NCBI RefSeq assembly: GCF_000238915.1 | Contig: NZ_BAEG01000092.1 | Location: 37,417-101,416, forward strand | From: Arthrobacter globiformis NBRC 12137 | GTDB lineage: Bacteria; Actinomycetota; Actinomycetes; Actinomycetales; Micrococcaceae | DNA: 64,000 bases | Reading direction: 5' to 3' | Shown: piece after piece, positions 8,850 through 16,837 of the stretch | How the letters are laid out: every line of letters begins with the position of its first letter | Numbering within the stretch: the stretch's first letter is position 1 | Program-made: the position numbers and the translations under genes | The notes under the pieces: generated by a model | Told to the model about the DNA's origin: nothing | The model's database searches: none | What the model saw: the letters and a program-made list of their open reading frames with translations, nothing else

Positions 8850-8891
8850 ATATATGCCTCGCCGGGAATGCATTCCCCGCGAGGCATATAT
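8850..8891. promoter_or_regulatory. 42-bp near-perfect palindrome upstream of the 2-oxoacid dehydrogenase operon
   Basis: Arms starting ATATATGCCTCGC are mirrored exactly around the centre GGAATGCATTCC, with only one mismatched pair (8863/8878). It lies 47 bp before the E1alpha start and 59 bp after the hisC stop. There is no T tract on the plus side, and the AT-rich ends and even symmetry suit a dimeric or tetrameric regulator. Likely an operator of the dehydrogenase operon; an RNA hairpin is the alternative. A weaker CCGGCG/CGCCGG inverted repeat at 8805-8823 may serve as the hisC terminator. Confidence 0.7.
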
Positions 8892-8938
8892 CCCAGCGAC
8901 ATTGCAACGCATCCGGATGCGGCAGGCAAGGAGACGGT

Positions 8939-10165
8939 ATGGGCGCAACACATCTGCCCTCCACCGAGTTCGATGGAACGGAACTGGACGACCAGCTCGA
9001 GGCGCAGGCCGAGGCTGCCTTGGGCGTGCCTCCGACTGAAATGGTCCAGCTTCTGCGCCCCGATGGCACGCTGGGCGCGGACTCCGTATTTTCCGAGTAC
9101 GCCCAGCGTCTCGACGCCGAAAAGTTCCGGGGTTTCTACGCGGACATGGCGGCCATCCGTCGCTTTGACCAGGAGGCCACGGCCCTGCAGCGGCAGGGCC
9201 AGCTGGCATTGTGGGTTCCGCTCACGGGCCAGGAAGCCGCCCAGATCGGATCCGGGCGGGCCAGCCAGCCGCAGGACTACATATTCCCCACCTACCGTGA
9301 GCACGGCGTCGCGCTGACCCGCAACGTGGACCTGGCCGAACTGCTGAAGCAGTTCCGCGGCGTCTCCAACGGCGGCTGGAACCCCAAGGACACCAATTTC
9401 CACCTGTACACACTGGTCCTGGCTGCGCAGACGCCGCACGCCGTCGGATATGCCATGGGCATCCAGCGCGACCAGCGGCTGGCAGCGGCCCAGGGTGTGG
9501 AAGGCTCGGCCGAACCGAAGGCCGCCGTCATGGTCTACTTCGGCGACGGTGCGAGCTCCGAGGGTGACGTCCACGAGTCCATGGTCTTCGCCTCCTCGTA
9601 CAATGCCCCGGTGGTCTTCTTCTGCCAGAACAACCACTGGGCTATCTCCGTGCCCACAGCTGTGCAGACCCGCATCCCGCTCTCCAACCGCGCCAAGGGC
9701 TACGGGTTCCCGGGCATCCGCGTGGACGGCAACGACGTCATCGCTGTCCACGCAGTCACCGAATGGGCGCTCGAACACGCGCGGCAGGGCAACGGACCGG
9801 TCCTGATTGAGGCCTTCACCTACCGGGTGGGAGCCCACACCACAGCCGACGACCCCACGAAGTACCGCGAGTCCTCAGAAGAGGCCCTGTGGCGCGAAAA
9901 GGACCCGCTGGACCGCCTGGAGAAGTACCTCCGCTCCGAGGGCATGGCCGACGAGGCCTTCTTCGCCAAGGTTGCTGCCGAGGGCGACGAACTCGCCGCC
10001 TACATCCGCAAGTCCACGTACGCGTCGGACGCCCCGGACATCAGGACGGCCTTTGCCAACACCTACGTCGAGGCGCATCCGCTCGTGGCCGAGGAACTGG
10101 CGTGGTTCGAGCAGTACAGCGCCGGCTTTGCCGGCGAGGACGAGGGAGAAGGGGCAGGCCGCTGA
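8939..10165 (+). CDS. bkdA: 2-oxoacid dehydrogenase E1 component, alpha subunit (branched-chain or pyruvate)
   Basis: A 408-residue thiamine diphosphate-dependent E1alpha subunit, which decarboxylates a 2-oxoacid and passes the acyl group to E2. The ThDP motif begins GDGASSEGDVHESMVF at about residue 202 and ends VVFFCQNN; the phosphorylation-loop-like segment YRVGAHTTADDPTKYR is present. AAGGAGA precedes ATG 8939. The subunit pairs with E1beta (one-base overlap) and the E2 that follows. The two-subunit E1 points to branched-chain 2-oxoacid dehydrogenase or the related pyruvate complex; actinobacterial pyruvate dehydrogenase usually uses a single-chain AceE, so branched-chain substrates are favoured. 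Gene symbol is provisional. Confidence 0.88.
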   Translation: MGATHLPSTEFDGTELDDQLEAQAEAALGVPPTEMVQLLRPDGTLGADSVFSEYAQRLDAEKFRGFYADMAAIRRFDQEATALQRQGQLALWVPLTGQEAAQIGSGRASQPQDYIFPTYREHGVALTRNVDLAELLKQFRGVSNGGWNPKDTNFHLYTLVLAAQTPHAVGYAMGIQRDQRLAAAQGVEGSAEPKAAVMVYFGDGASSEGDVHESMVFASSYNAPVVFFCQNNHWAISVPTAVQTRIPLSNRAKGYGFPGIRVDGNDVIAVHAVTEWALEHARQGNGPVLIEAFTYRVGAHTTADDPTKYRESSEEALWREKDPLDRLEKYLRSEGMADEAFFAKVAAEGDELAAYIRKSTYASDAPDIRTAFANTYVEAHPLVAEELAWFEQYSAGFAGEDEGEGAGR

Positions 10166-11145
10166 TGACCACCATGACCATTGCCAAGGCCATCAACGAA
10201 GGCCTGCGCGCCACGCTCAGCAACAACCCCAAGTCCCTGCTCATGGGCGAGGACATCGGCCCTCTCGGCGGCGTCTACCGCGTCACCGACGGCCTGATCG
10301 GCGAATTCGGGCCAGACCGCGTGGTGGACACCCCGCTCGCCGAATCCGGCATCATCGGCACGGCGATCGGCCTGGCGCTGCGCGGCTACCTGCCCGTTGC
10401 CGAGATCCAGTTCGACGGCTTCGTCTTCCCCGGCTTCAACCAGATCACCACCCAGCTGGCAAAAATGCACTCGCGCAGCAACGGCAACCTCACCGTGCCC
10501 GTGGTCATCCGCATCCCCTACGGCGGCGGCATCGGCTCCATCGAGCACCACTCGGAATCGCCGGAGGCGCTGTTCGCGCACACCCCGGGTCTGCGCATCA
10601 TCACCCCGTCCAACCCCCACGACGCCTACTGGATGATCCAGCAGGCCGTGAACTGCCAGGACCCGGTGATCGTCTTCGAGCCGAAGCGCCGCTACTGGCT
10701 CAAGGGCGAGGTCGACACCGAATCCGCCGGCCCGGCTGAGGACCCGTTCAAGGCCCACGTGGTCCGGGAGGGGACCGACGCCACCGTGGTGGTTTACGGC
10801 CCGCTCGTTCCCGTGGCCCTCGCCGCCGCCAACGCCGCGGCCGAGGACGGCCGCAGCATCGAAGTGATCGACCTGCGCTCCATCTCGCCGATCGATTTCG
10901 ACGCCATCGAGGCCTCCGTCAAGAAAACGGGCCGGCTCGTCGTGGCGCATGAGGCTCCCACCTTCGGCGGCATCGGCGGCGAAATCGCTGCCCGAATCAG
11001 CGAACGGGCCTTCCTCTCGCTGGAGGCGCCGGTCATCCGGGTAGGGGGCTTCCATATGCCGTACCCCGTGGCCAAGATCGAAGAGGACTACCTCCCGGAC
11101 ATCGACCGCATCCTTGAGGCGCTGGACCGCACCTTCGCGTACTGA
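10165..11145 (+). CDS. bkdB: 2-oxoacid dehydrogenase E1 component, beta subunit
   Basis: A 326-residue transketolase-like E1beta subunit (MTTMTIAKAINEGLRATL). It carries MGEDIGPLGGVYRVTDGL, the QFDGFVFPGFNQI segment, and the C-terminal transketolase domain with VIDLRSISPIDFDAI. ATG 10165 overlaps the E1alpha stop (TGATG), giving translational coupling and a 1:1 ratio. A further upstream in-frame extension lies within E1alpha and is not credible. Forms the alpha2beta2 heterotetramer with the previous gene product. Confidence 0.9.
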   Translation: MTTMTIAKAINEGLRATLSNNPKSLLMGEDIGPLGGVYRVTDGLIGEFGPDRVVDTPLAESGIIGTAIGLALRGYLPVAEIQFDGFVFPGFNQITTQLAKMHSRSNGNLTVPVVIRIPYGGGIGSIEHHSESPEALFAHTPGLRIITPSNPHDAYWMIQQAVNCQDPVIVFEPKRRYWLKGEVDTESAGPAEDPFKAHVVREGTDATVVVYGPLVPVALAAANAAAEDGRSIEVIDLRSISPIDFDAIEASVKKTGRLVVAHEAPTFGGIGGEIAARISERAFLSLEAPVIRVGGFHMPYPVAKIEEDYLPDIDRILEALDRTFAY

Positions 11146-11230
11146 CGCCGTTGCACCAGCGCCTGCTGACTCTTTCGCCTACCGCCTCCGCACCTCCCGG
11201 AGCGCCCGAGCTTTCGAACCCGAGGATCCC

Positions 11231-12751
11231 ATGACGCTTAACAAGTTCAACCTCCCCGACGTCGGTGAGGGCCTGACCGAGGCAGAGATCGTTTCGTGGA
11301 AGGTCAAGCCCGGCGACGAGGTGGCCATCAACGACGTCCTGTGTGAAATCGAGACGGCCAAGTCCCTCGTTGAGCTCCCGTCGCCGTTCGCCGGTACCGT
11401 CACCGAGCTGCTGGTTCAGGAAGGGGCAACGGTCGACGTCGGGACTGCCATCATCAGCGTGTCTGACTCCATGTCCGGCGATCCTACGCCGGCCGACGCG
11501 CCGCTGCCCGCGGTCCCGGATGCCGAGCCGGCGCCGATGTACGGAAAGCTGAAGGACGACGGTGAAGCTGGCGTTAGCGGTCTTGCTGCCGGTCCGCTGG
11601 TGGGTTCCGGTCCGAAGGCCGACGCCGTGAAGCGGCGGCCGCGCAAGACGGGGCACGTTATTCCGGCGGATGCAATGCACGGTGCTCCGGAGGTTGAGCC
11701 GGTCCAGCCCCGGTCTGCCGAGGAAGTGCTCTCGGACGGTCCGGCCAGCGCCGGACCGGTGGCCGCGTCTGCCGTGTCGAGGCGGCCCGAGTGGACTCCA
11801 ACAATCGAGAGCGACAAGCCGACCTTCGGCGGGGCCATTTCCGGGCTCGTAAACAGGGTCCTGGCCAAGCCGCCCGTGCGCAAGATCGCCCGCGACCTGG
11901 GGATTGACCTGGCCGACGTCGTGGCCACGGGCGCGCGCGGCGAGGTGACGCGCGAGGACCTGGTCAGCTACCAGGCGCAGCGCGATGCGGAACTGGACAA
12001 GGCGGACACCTTCTGGGGAACGTCAGGCCGTCCCCAGGAGCAGCGGATCGAACGGATCCCCGTTAAGGGTGTCCGCAAGGCCACCGCGAAGGCCATGGTG
12101 GAGTCGGCGTTCTCCGCCCCGCACGTGAGTATCTTCGTGGACGTGGACGCCAGCCGGACCATGGAGTTCGTCAAGCGGCTCAAGGCTTCGCGGGACTTTG
12201 AAGGCATCAAGGTCTCACCTCTGCTGATCCTCGCGAAGGCCGTCATCTGGGCGGCGGCACGGAACCCGAGCGTCAACGCCACCTGGGTGGACAACCCGGA
12301 CGGCAGCGACACCGCCGAGATCCACATCAAGCACTTCATGAACCTGGGTATCGCCGCGGCCACGCCCCGCGGGCTGATGGTCCCGAACATCAAGAACGCC
12401 CAGGACCTGTCCCTCAAGGAACTGGCGCTGGCCCTCAACGACCTCGCCACCACCGCGCGCGCCGGCAAGACCCAGCCGGCGCAGATGCAGGGCGGCACGC
12501 TGACGGTGACCAACATCGGCGCCCTCGGCATCGACACCGGAACCCCCATCATCAACCCCGGCGAGGTGGCCATCGTGGCGTTCGGCACGATCAAGCAAAA
12601 GCCGTGGGTCCTGGACGGCGAGGTCATTCCCCGCTGGATCACCACGCTTGGCGGATCCTTCGATCACCGGGTCGTGGACGGCGACCTTTCAGCCCGCTTC
12701 ATGGCCGACGTCGCCGCCATCCTGGAAGAGCCGGCACTGCTGCTCGACTGA
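11231..12751 (+). CDS. bkdC: dihydrolipoamide acyltransferase (E2) of the 2-oxoacid dehydrogenase complex
   Basis: A 506-residue E2 core protein. The N-terminal lipoyl domain (residues 1-80) has the lipoylated Lys44 in EIETAKSLVE. A Pro/Ala-rich linker follows, then the E3-binding domain at ~213-250 (KPPVRKIARDLGIDL...GARGEVTREDL). The catalytic domain ends in DHRVVDG with His479 and Asp483. ATG 11231 is preceded by GAGGA at a good distance; it lies 85 bp after E1beta in the same direction. One lipoyl domain suits BkdC-type E2. No E3 (lipoamide dehydrogenase) gene is in the window, so a shared E3 must come from elsewhere. Confidence 0.92.
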   Translation: MTLNKFNLPDVGEGLTEAEIVSWKVKPGDEVAINDVLCEIETAKSLVELPSPFAGTVTELLVQEGATVDVGTAIISVSDSMSGDPTPADAPLPAVPDAEPAPMYGKLKDDGEAGVSGLAAGPLVGSGPKADAVKRRPRKTGHVIPADAMHGAPEVEPVQPRSAEEVLSDGPASAGPVAASAVSRRPEWTPTIESDKPTFGGAISGLVNRVLAKPPVRKIARDLGIDLADVVATGARGEVTREDLVSYQAQRDAELDKADTFWGTSGRPQEQRIERIPVKGVRKATAKAMVESAFSAPHVSIFVDVDASRTMEFVKRLKASRDFEGIKVSPLLILAKAVIWAAARNPSVNATWVDNPDGSDTAEIHIKHFMNLGIAAATPRGLMVPNIKNAQDLSLKELALALNDLATTARAGKTQPAQMQGGTLTVTNIGALGIDTGTPIINPGEVAIVAFGTIKQKPWVLDGEVIPRWITTLGGSFDHRVVDGDLSARFMADVAAILEEPALLLD

Positions 12752-12780
12752 CCTGCCCGACTGGCCTGCTCGACTGACGG

Positions 12781-12805
12781 TCCCCGGAGGGGTACCCTCC
12801 GGGGA
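12781..12805 (+). terminator. hairpin after the E2 gene
   Basis: TCCCCGGAG (12781-12789) pairs with CTCCGGGGA (12797-12805) around GGGTACC. It is 29 bp past the E2 stop and is followed by AAAGGG rather than T residues, so termination may be partial or factor-assisted. Confidence 0.55.
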
Positions 12806-12842
12806 AAGGGGGAAGGGCCGGACAGTCAGGGACGGGGTTCCC

Positions 12843-13472
12843 ATGGGTGAGGATCGCGGGATCGTCAGCATCCGCGTGAAGAACCGCGTGGCCCGGGCCA
12901 TCACGGAGGCCCTTCAGCCGCCCATCACCGTGGCTTTGCTGCTGCTCCTCAGCCCGGCAATGGAACCCGGCTTTCCGGGCACCGTCTGGTTCGGCGCCGT
13001 GGCGGTGCTGTTTGTGTGCGTGCTGCCGCTGGCCGCCGTCGTCGTTCTGGTCCGGATGGGCAAGGTGACGGACCGCCACGTCAGCGACCGCAAGCAACGC
13101 TTCCCGGTGCTCGCCATGTCGGTGGTGTCTTTGCTCGCGGGGCTGGGAGTCCTGCTGGCCATCAACGCCCCGTACAGCGTCATCGTGGTGGTGCTGGCCA
13201 TCGTGGGCGGTGTGGTGGTGCTCGCCGTTATCAGCCTGTTCTGGAAAATCAGCGGCCACGCCGGCGCCATCGCCCTGACGACTGTCATTACCGTGCTGAT
13301 CCTGGGCACGCCGTGGATTCCGCTGCTGCTGCTGATACCCGCTGTCGGGTGGTCCCGGGTGGTGCTGCGCGCGCATACCGTGGCGCAGGTTGTTGCCGGC
13401 GCCCTGGTGGGAGGCGGCGTTACCGCAGCGCTCTGGTGGCTGCTCCGCGAGCTGCTGGTACGGATCGGCTGA
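12843..13472 (+). CDS. PAP2-like phosphatase family integral membrane protein
   Basis: A 209-residue protein with about five or six membrane segments. Three spaced motifs fit the PAP2/phosphatidic acid phosphatase fold: DRHVSDRKQRFP, SGHAG, and WSRVVLRAHTVAQVVAG with the conserved histidine. The first motif is degenerate compared with KxxxxxxRP, so lipid phosphatase activity is likely but not certain. ATG 12843 starts just before a basic stretch and the first hydrophobic helix. Downstream of the E2 hairpin on the same strand; probably unrelated to it. Confidence 0.72.
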   Translation: MGEDRGIVSIRVKNRVARAITEALQPPITVALLLLLSPAMEPGFPGTVWFGAVAVLFVCVLPLAAVVVLVRMGKVTDRHVSDRKQRFPVLAMSVVSLLAGLGVLLAINAPYSVIVVVLAIVGGVVVLAVISLFWKISGHAGAIALTTVITVLILGTPWIPLLLLIPAVGWSRVVLRAHTVAQVVAGALVGGGVTAALWWLLRELLVRIG

Positions 13473-13525
13473 CGGCGGGCGTGGGCAGATGCCGGGGCCC
13501 CGTGGACCGGCGGCGGAGGCTGGCC

Positions 13526-13867
13526 TTAGTAGGCGGCGTAGGAGTTGGCCAGCAACTGGGCCATGGCCGGGTCGGCGGACATGCCTGCCATGCTCACCGC
13601 AGCGGCCAGCATGACGCCAGCTACGGCGGCGATGCCGCAGCTCACGAGCGTGAGGAACTTCCAGTCCTCGCGCACGACGCTCTTCAGCGTGTCCGGCAGC
13701 TGCAGGTCGGGGGAGATGAGATTCGGGGCGCTGTCCACCGAGCCGTCGTCGAGGAGGGCGATTACGCGGCCGGCCGAGCGGTCCACGCGCATCGCGCTGA
13801 TGTGGTTGCCGTGGCGGGCAAGGAGGATGTCGTGGCCGACGAGGTGGCGACGCTGGAGTGTAAGCAC
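13526..13867 (-). CDS. small membrane-anchored protein of unknown function
   Basis: A 113-residue protein starting at GTG 13867, with AGGGGAA directly upstream. The soluble N-terminal two thirds (RRHLVGHDILLARHGNHISAMRVDRSAGRVIALLDDGSVD) are followed by one strong hydrophobic segment (FLTLVSCGIAAVAGVMLAAAVSMAG) near the C-terminus. The topology resembles a tail-anchored protein. I recognise no family. Codon use is as in neighbouring genes. It sits convergent to the PAP2 gene and upstream of nothing obvious. Confidence 0.6.
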   Translation of the reverse strand: MLTLQRRHLVGHDILLARHGNHISAMRVDRSAGRVIALLDDGSVDSAPNLISPDLQLPDTLKSVVREDWKFLTLVSCGIAAVAGVMLAAAVSMAGMSADPAMAQLLANSYAAY

Positions 13868-14016
13868 TGTGTTCCCCTGAAAGGTAGATTTGGGTTTGTC
13901 CGCACCATCGGGGGCACCTCCAATTTTATCTTTCAGGGCATGCCGGACTGCCCGAAACGGGGGTGAGACTGCCCACCAGCCCGGGTGATCCGCGTCAAGT
14001 CAGGCCCGCGCTGCGG

Positions 14017-14448
14017 CTAATCGGCTCCGTAGGTATTCGCGATGTAGACGTCGCAGGACGCGCTGTGGGCAACGCTGTTGGCCACACTGCCCAGCACGCG
14101 CCCAAGGCCCTGCATGCGGCGGTTTCCCACCACGATCATGCTTGCGTCGAGCCGGTCCGCCTCCCTGACCAGGGCTTCTGCTGGCTTGCCCCGCGCGGAG
14201 GAATAGGTTACCTGGAGCTCGCCGGCCGCCAGCGCGGCCGCCACATCCCGGGCCACCTTTTCCGCTTCGCCGGCGTCCGAGACGATCCACCGGTCACTGC
14301 CGCTGCCGAAGACTTCGGTCCTGTCGGTATCGAATGCGGACACGACGTGGAGCCTGGCGCCCAGCGCCGCTGCCAGGTCCCGTGCCACTTCCGCTGCCTT
14401 GCGTGCGGTACCGCTTCCGTCCACGCCCACCACAATTGTTCCCGCCAT
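14017..14448 (-). CDS. universal stress protein UspA family
   Basis: A single-domain 143-residue Usp protein. IVVGVDGSGTARKA carries the nucleotide-binding aspartate, and the C-terminal GNRRMQGLGRVLGSVANSVAH matches the G-x2-G-x9-G-[S/T] ATP-binding pattern. It is therefore likely an ATP-binding Usp involved in starvation or redox stress. ATG 14448 has AAGGAG at the right distance. A second Usp gene is at 61658-62146. It is monocistronic between two unrelated genes. Confidence 0.9.
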   Translation of the reverse strand: MAGTIVVGVDGSGTARKAAEVARDLAAALGARLHVVSAFDTDRTEVFGSGSDRWIVSDAGEAEKVARDVAAALAAGELQVTYSSARGKPAEALVREADRLDASMIVVGNRRMQGLGRVLGSVANSVAHSASCDVYIANTYGAD

Positions 14449-14505
14449 GGCCTTATCTCCTTCGATTAATCGTGACTCATCTGGTGCCCCGTTCGCGGCC
14501 GCAGC

Positions 14506-15801
14506 TCACGCCAGGGCGTCTATGGCTTCCCGCAGCACCGGAGCCAGGCGTCGCACGCCCTCGGCGATGGCCTCCGGCGGAACGGCGCTGAACGCCAGGC
14601 GGAGTTTGTTCGACGGGGAATCCGAATGCATGAAGGCCGCGCCGGGAATGAAGACGACACCGGCATCAATCGCCTTGTGCAGCAGGGGGTAGGTGTCCAC
14701 GCCCTCAGGCAGCGTCACCCAGACGAAGAATCCGCCCTGCGGCCGGGTCCAGCTGAGCCCGTCGGGCATGTGCATCTCCAGGGCCGCCAGCATGGCGTGG
14801 CAGCGCTCGGCGTACAGCCCGCGGTACGTCTCGATCTGGCCCTTCCAGTCGTAGTCCCGGAGGTAGGCCGAGACCAGCATCTGGTTCAGCGTGGGCGGGC
14901 AGAGCGTCACTGCCTCGGAGGCCAGGTAGTAGCGGCGCTGCAGGTGGGCGGGAACCAGGGCCCAGCCGATGCGCAGTCCCGGGGCAAAGATCTTCGAGAA
15001 CGAGCCCATGTAGATGACGTCGTCGGGATTTCCTGCCCGCAGCGGGGCCAGCGGCTCGCCGTCGAACCGCAGCAGGCCGTAAGGGTTGTCCTCGAGAACC
15101 AGGATGTTGGCGCGGCGGCAGATGTCCACGATCTGCTGCCGGCGGTCCTGCGCCAGAGTGATGCCCGACGGGTTGTTGAAGTTGGGGATGGTGTAGAGGA
15201 ACTTGATGTTCTTCCCGGCGGTCTGGAGCGCCGCGATCCGGGCCTCGAGAAGCTCAGGCACCAGGCCGTCGTCGTCCATGGGGACGGCCTCCACCTGGAC
15301 CTGGTACGCCTCGAACGTGTTTAGCGCCCCCACGTAGGTGGGTTCCTCCACGAGGACCACGTCGCCGGGGTTGCAGAACACCTTGGTGGCCACATCCTGG
15401 GCGGACTGCGAACCCGCGGTGATCACCACGTTCTCCGGCCGGGCGTCAAGGATGCCTTCCGCGGCCATGACCTCGCAGATCTGCGTGCGCAGTTCCTCGG
15501 TGCCCTGGCCCCCGCCGTACTGAAGTGCCGTGAGGCCGTCCTCGGCGATGATCCGCGCGGCCGTCTCCGAGAGCCTTTCAAGGGGCAGGGACTGCAGGTA
15601 GGGGCTGCCGCCGGCGAGCGAGACCAGGCCCGGCCGCATGGAGATATCGAAAACATCCCGGACCGCCGACTGTTTGATGTTCGCGGCGCGCTCCGAGAAG
15701 AGGTCGTCGTGGCGGTGGGCTGAGGTCGCGGCCCGCTCGATGGCGTCAATGGCTTCGGCGGGGAGGACGGCTGCGGCGGCGTCGAGTGTCTCGTGTGTCA
15801 C
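14506..15801 (-). CDS. PLP-dependent aminotransferase, 2-aminoadipate transaminase (LysN/MocR-C) type
   Basis: A 431-residue fold-type I aminotransferase similar to LysN and the C-terminal domain of MocR proteins, but with no DNA-binding domain. Motifs: SLAGGSPYLQSLP, QYGGGQGTEELR, YTIPNFNNPSGIT, EDNPYGLLRFDG and the PLP lysine in SFSKIFAPGLRIGW. Substrate is probably 2-aminoadipate, aromatic or branched-chain amino acids. GTG 15801 is preceded by TAGTCT and six bases, so the transcript is probably leaderless. The divergent neighbour encodes a PEP mutase-like lyase; a small inverted repeat lies between them. Confidence 0.85.
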   Translation of the reverse strand: MTHETLDAAAAVLPAEAIDAIERAATSAHRHDDLFSERAANIKQSAVRDVFDISMRPGLVSLAGGSPYLQSLPLERLSETAARIIAEDGLTALQYGGGQGTEELRTQICEVMAAEGILDARPENVVITAGSQSAQDVATKVFCNPGDVVLVEEPTYVGALNTFEAYQVQVEAVPMDDDGLVPELLEARIAALQTAGKNIKFLYTIPNFNNPSGITLAQDRRQQIVDICRRANILVLEDNPYGLLRFDGEPLAPLRAGNPDDVIYMGSFSKIFAPGLRIGWALVPAHLQRRYYLASEAVTLCPPTLNQMLVSAYLRDYDWKGQIETYRGLYAERCHAMLAALEMHMPDGLSWTRPQGGFFVWVTLPEGVDTYPLLHKAIDAGVVFIPGAAFMHSDSPSNKLRLAFSAVPPEAIAEGVRRLAPVLREAIDALA

Positions 15802-15822
15802 ACCCCCAGACTACAGCCATTG

Positions 15823-15839
15823 GTTGCTGATTAGGCAAC
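15823..15839. promoter_or_regulatory. inverted repeat GTTGC-N7-GCAAC in a divergent promoter region
   Basis: GTTGC (15823-15827) and GCAAC (15835-15839) flank TGATTAG. On the minus strand it overlaps the -35 region (TTGCCT) of the leaderless aminotransferase promoter with -10 TAGTCT at 15813-15808. It is a candidate operator for an unknown regulator. Confidence 0.45.
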
Positions 15840-15925
15840 AGGTGTTGACCAAAATCTCGAAGGGAATCTGAACTGGTGCCTGCGGACGCCTTTACGTCCG
15901 GCAGGGCAGGGCATGGAATGGAGCC

Positions 15926-16816
15926 ATGACGTCACTCGAGCCTACGCCCGCACTGTCCCAGCCCGCCAAGGCCGACGCCTTCCACCAGATGCACGAGGGC
16001 GGCCCTGTCCCGCTGGTGCTCGTGAATGTCTGGGATGCCGCGTCGTCCCGTCTTGTGGAGAAGGCCGGGGCGCGCGCCATTGCCACCTCGAGTTCAGCCA
16101 TTTCGTGGAGCCTCGGGTTTCCGGATGGCAGCCACGTGCCGCCGGGCCTGGCCTTCGACGCGCTCCGCAGGATAACCGCGGCCACGACCGTCCCTGTCAC
16201 GGCCGATATCGAAGCCGGGTACGCGGGTGCGGACGGTGCTTTCGACGACGGCCTGCTCCGGCAGACTGTCGCGGCGGTGCTGGAGGCCGGCGCGGTGGGC
16301 GTGAACATCGAAGACTCAGGCGGTACGTCCCTCACAGCCGTGGACGAACAGGCCCGCAGGATCAGTCTGGTCCGCAGCATCGCGGCGGAGTCCGGTGTGC
16401 GCCTCTTCATCAATGCCCGCACGGACACGTACCTTTCCGGGCAGTTCGGGGACGGCGCCTTCGAGGAAACGCTGGAGCGTGCCGGGGGCTACCTCGCCGC
16501 GGGCGCCGACGGAATTTTCGTTCCCGGCGTGACGGACCTGCATATCCTGCATGAACTCAGCCGGCGGATAGCGGCGCCGCTCAATGCCCTCGCCGGCGTC
16601 GGGTCGGCGTCCGTGGGCGAACTGCACGACGCCGGCGTGCGGCGGGTCAGCATCGGCGGCAATGCGGCGAAGGCGGCGTATGCAACGGTTTCCCGCGTGG
16701 CAGCCGAAATCCTGGGGGACGGCAACTGGTCCGAACTTGCCGGTTCGCCGAGCCACGCCGACATGGACGCCCTGTTCTCCGGGTCAGCGGGCTCTCCCGG
16801 GACGCCGGATGCCTAG
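15926..16816 (+). CDS. isocitrate lyase / PEP mutase family protein
   Basis: A 296-residue TIM-barrel protein of the PEP mutase/isocitrate lyase superfamily. Diagnostic segments: VNVWDAASSRLVEKAGARAIATSS, the metal-binding stretch VTADIEAGYAG, NIEDSGG, and NARTDTYLSG. It lacks the KKCGH motif of isocitrate lyase and of methylisocitrate lyase, so it belongs to the PEP mutase-like subgroup, in which carboxyvinyl-phosphonate mutases, oxaloacetate hydrolases and lyases of unknown substrate are found. ATG 15926 follows GGAATGGAGCC. Substrate unknown. Divergent from an aminotransferase gene. Confidence 0.83.
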   Translation: MTSLEPTPALSQPAKADAFHQMHEGGPVPLVLVNVWDAASSRLVEKAGARAIATSSSAISWSLGFPDGSHVPPGLAFDALRRITAATTVPVTADIEAGYAGADGAFDDGLLRQTVAAVLEAGAVGVNIEDSGGTSLTAVDEQARRISLVRSIAAESGVRLFINARTDTYLSGQFGDGAFEETLERAGGYLAAGADGIFVPGVTDLHILHELSRRIAAPLNALAGVGSASVGELHDAGVRRVSIGGNAAKAAYATVSRVAAEILGDGNWSELAGSPSHADMDALFSGSAGSPGTPDA

Positions 16817-16837
16817 CGTCCGGGTCTCCACGCGGGT

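Noticed and set aside
12648..12842. 65-codon upstream extension of the PAP2-like protein
   Set aside because: It lies within the E2 gene end and across a hairpin; ATG 12843 directly precedes the first basic and hydrophobic segment.
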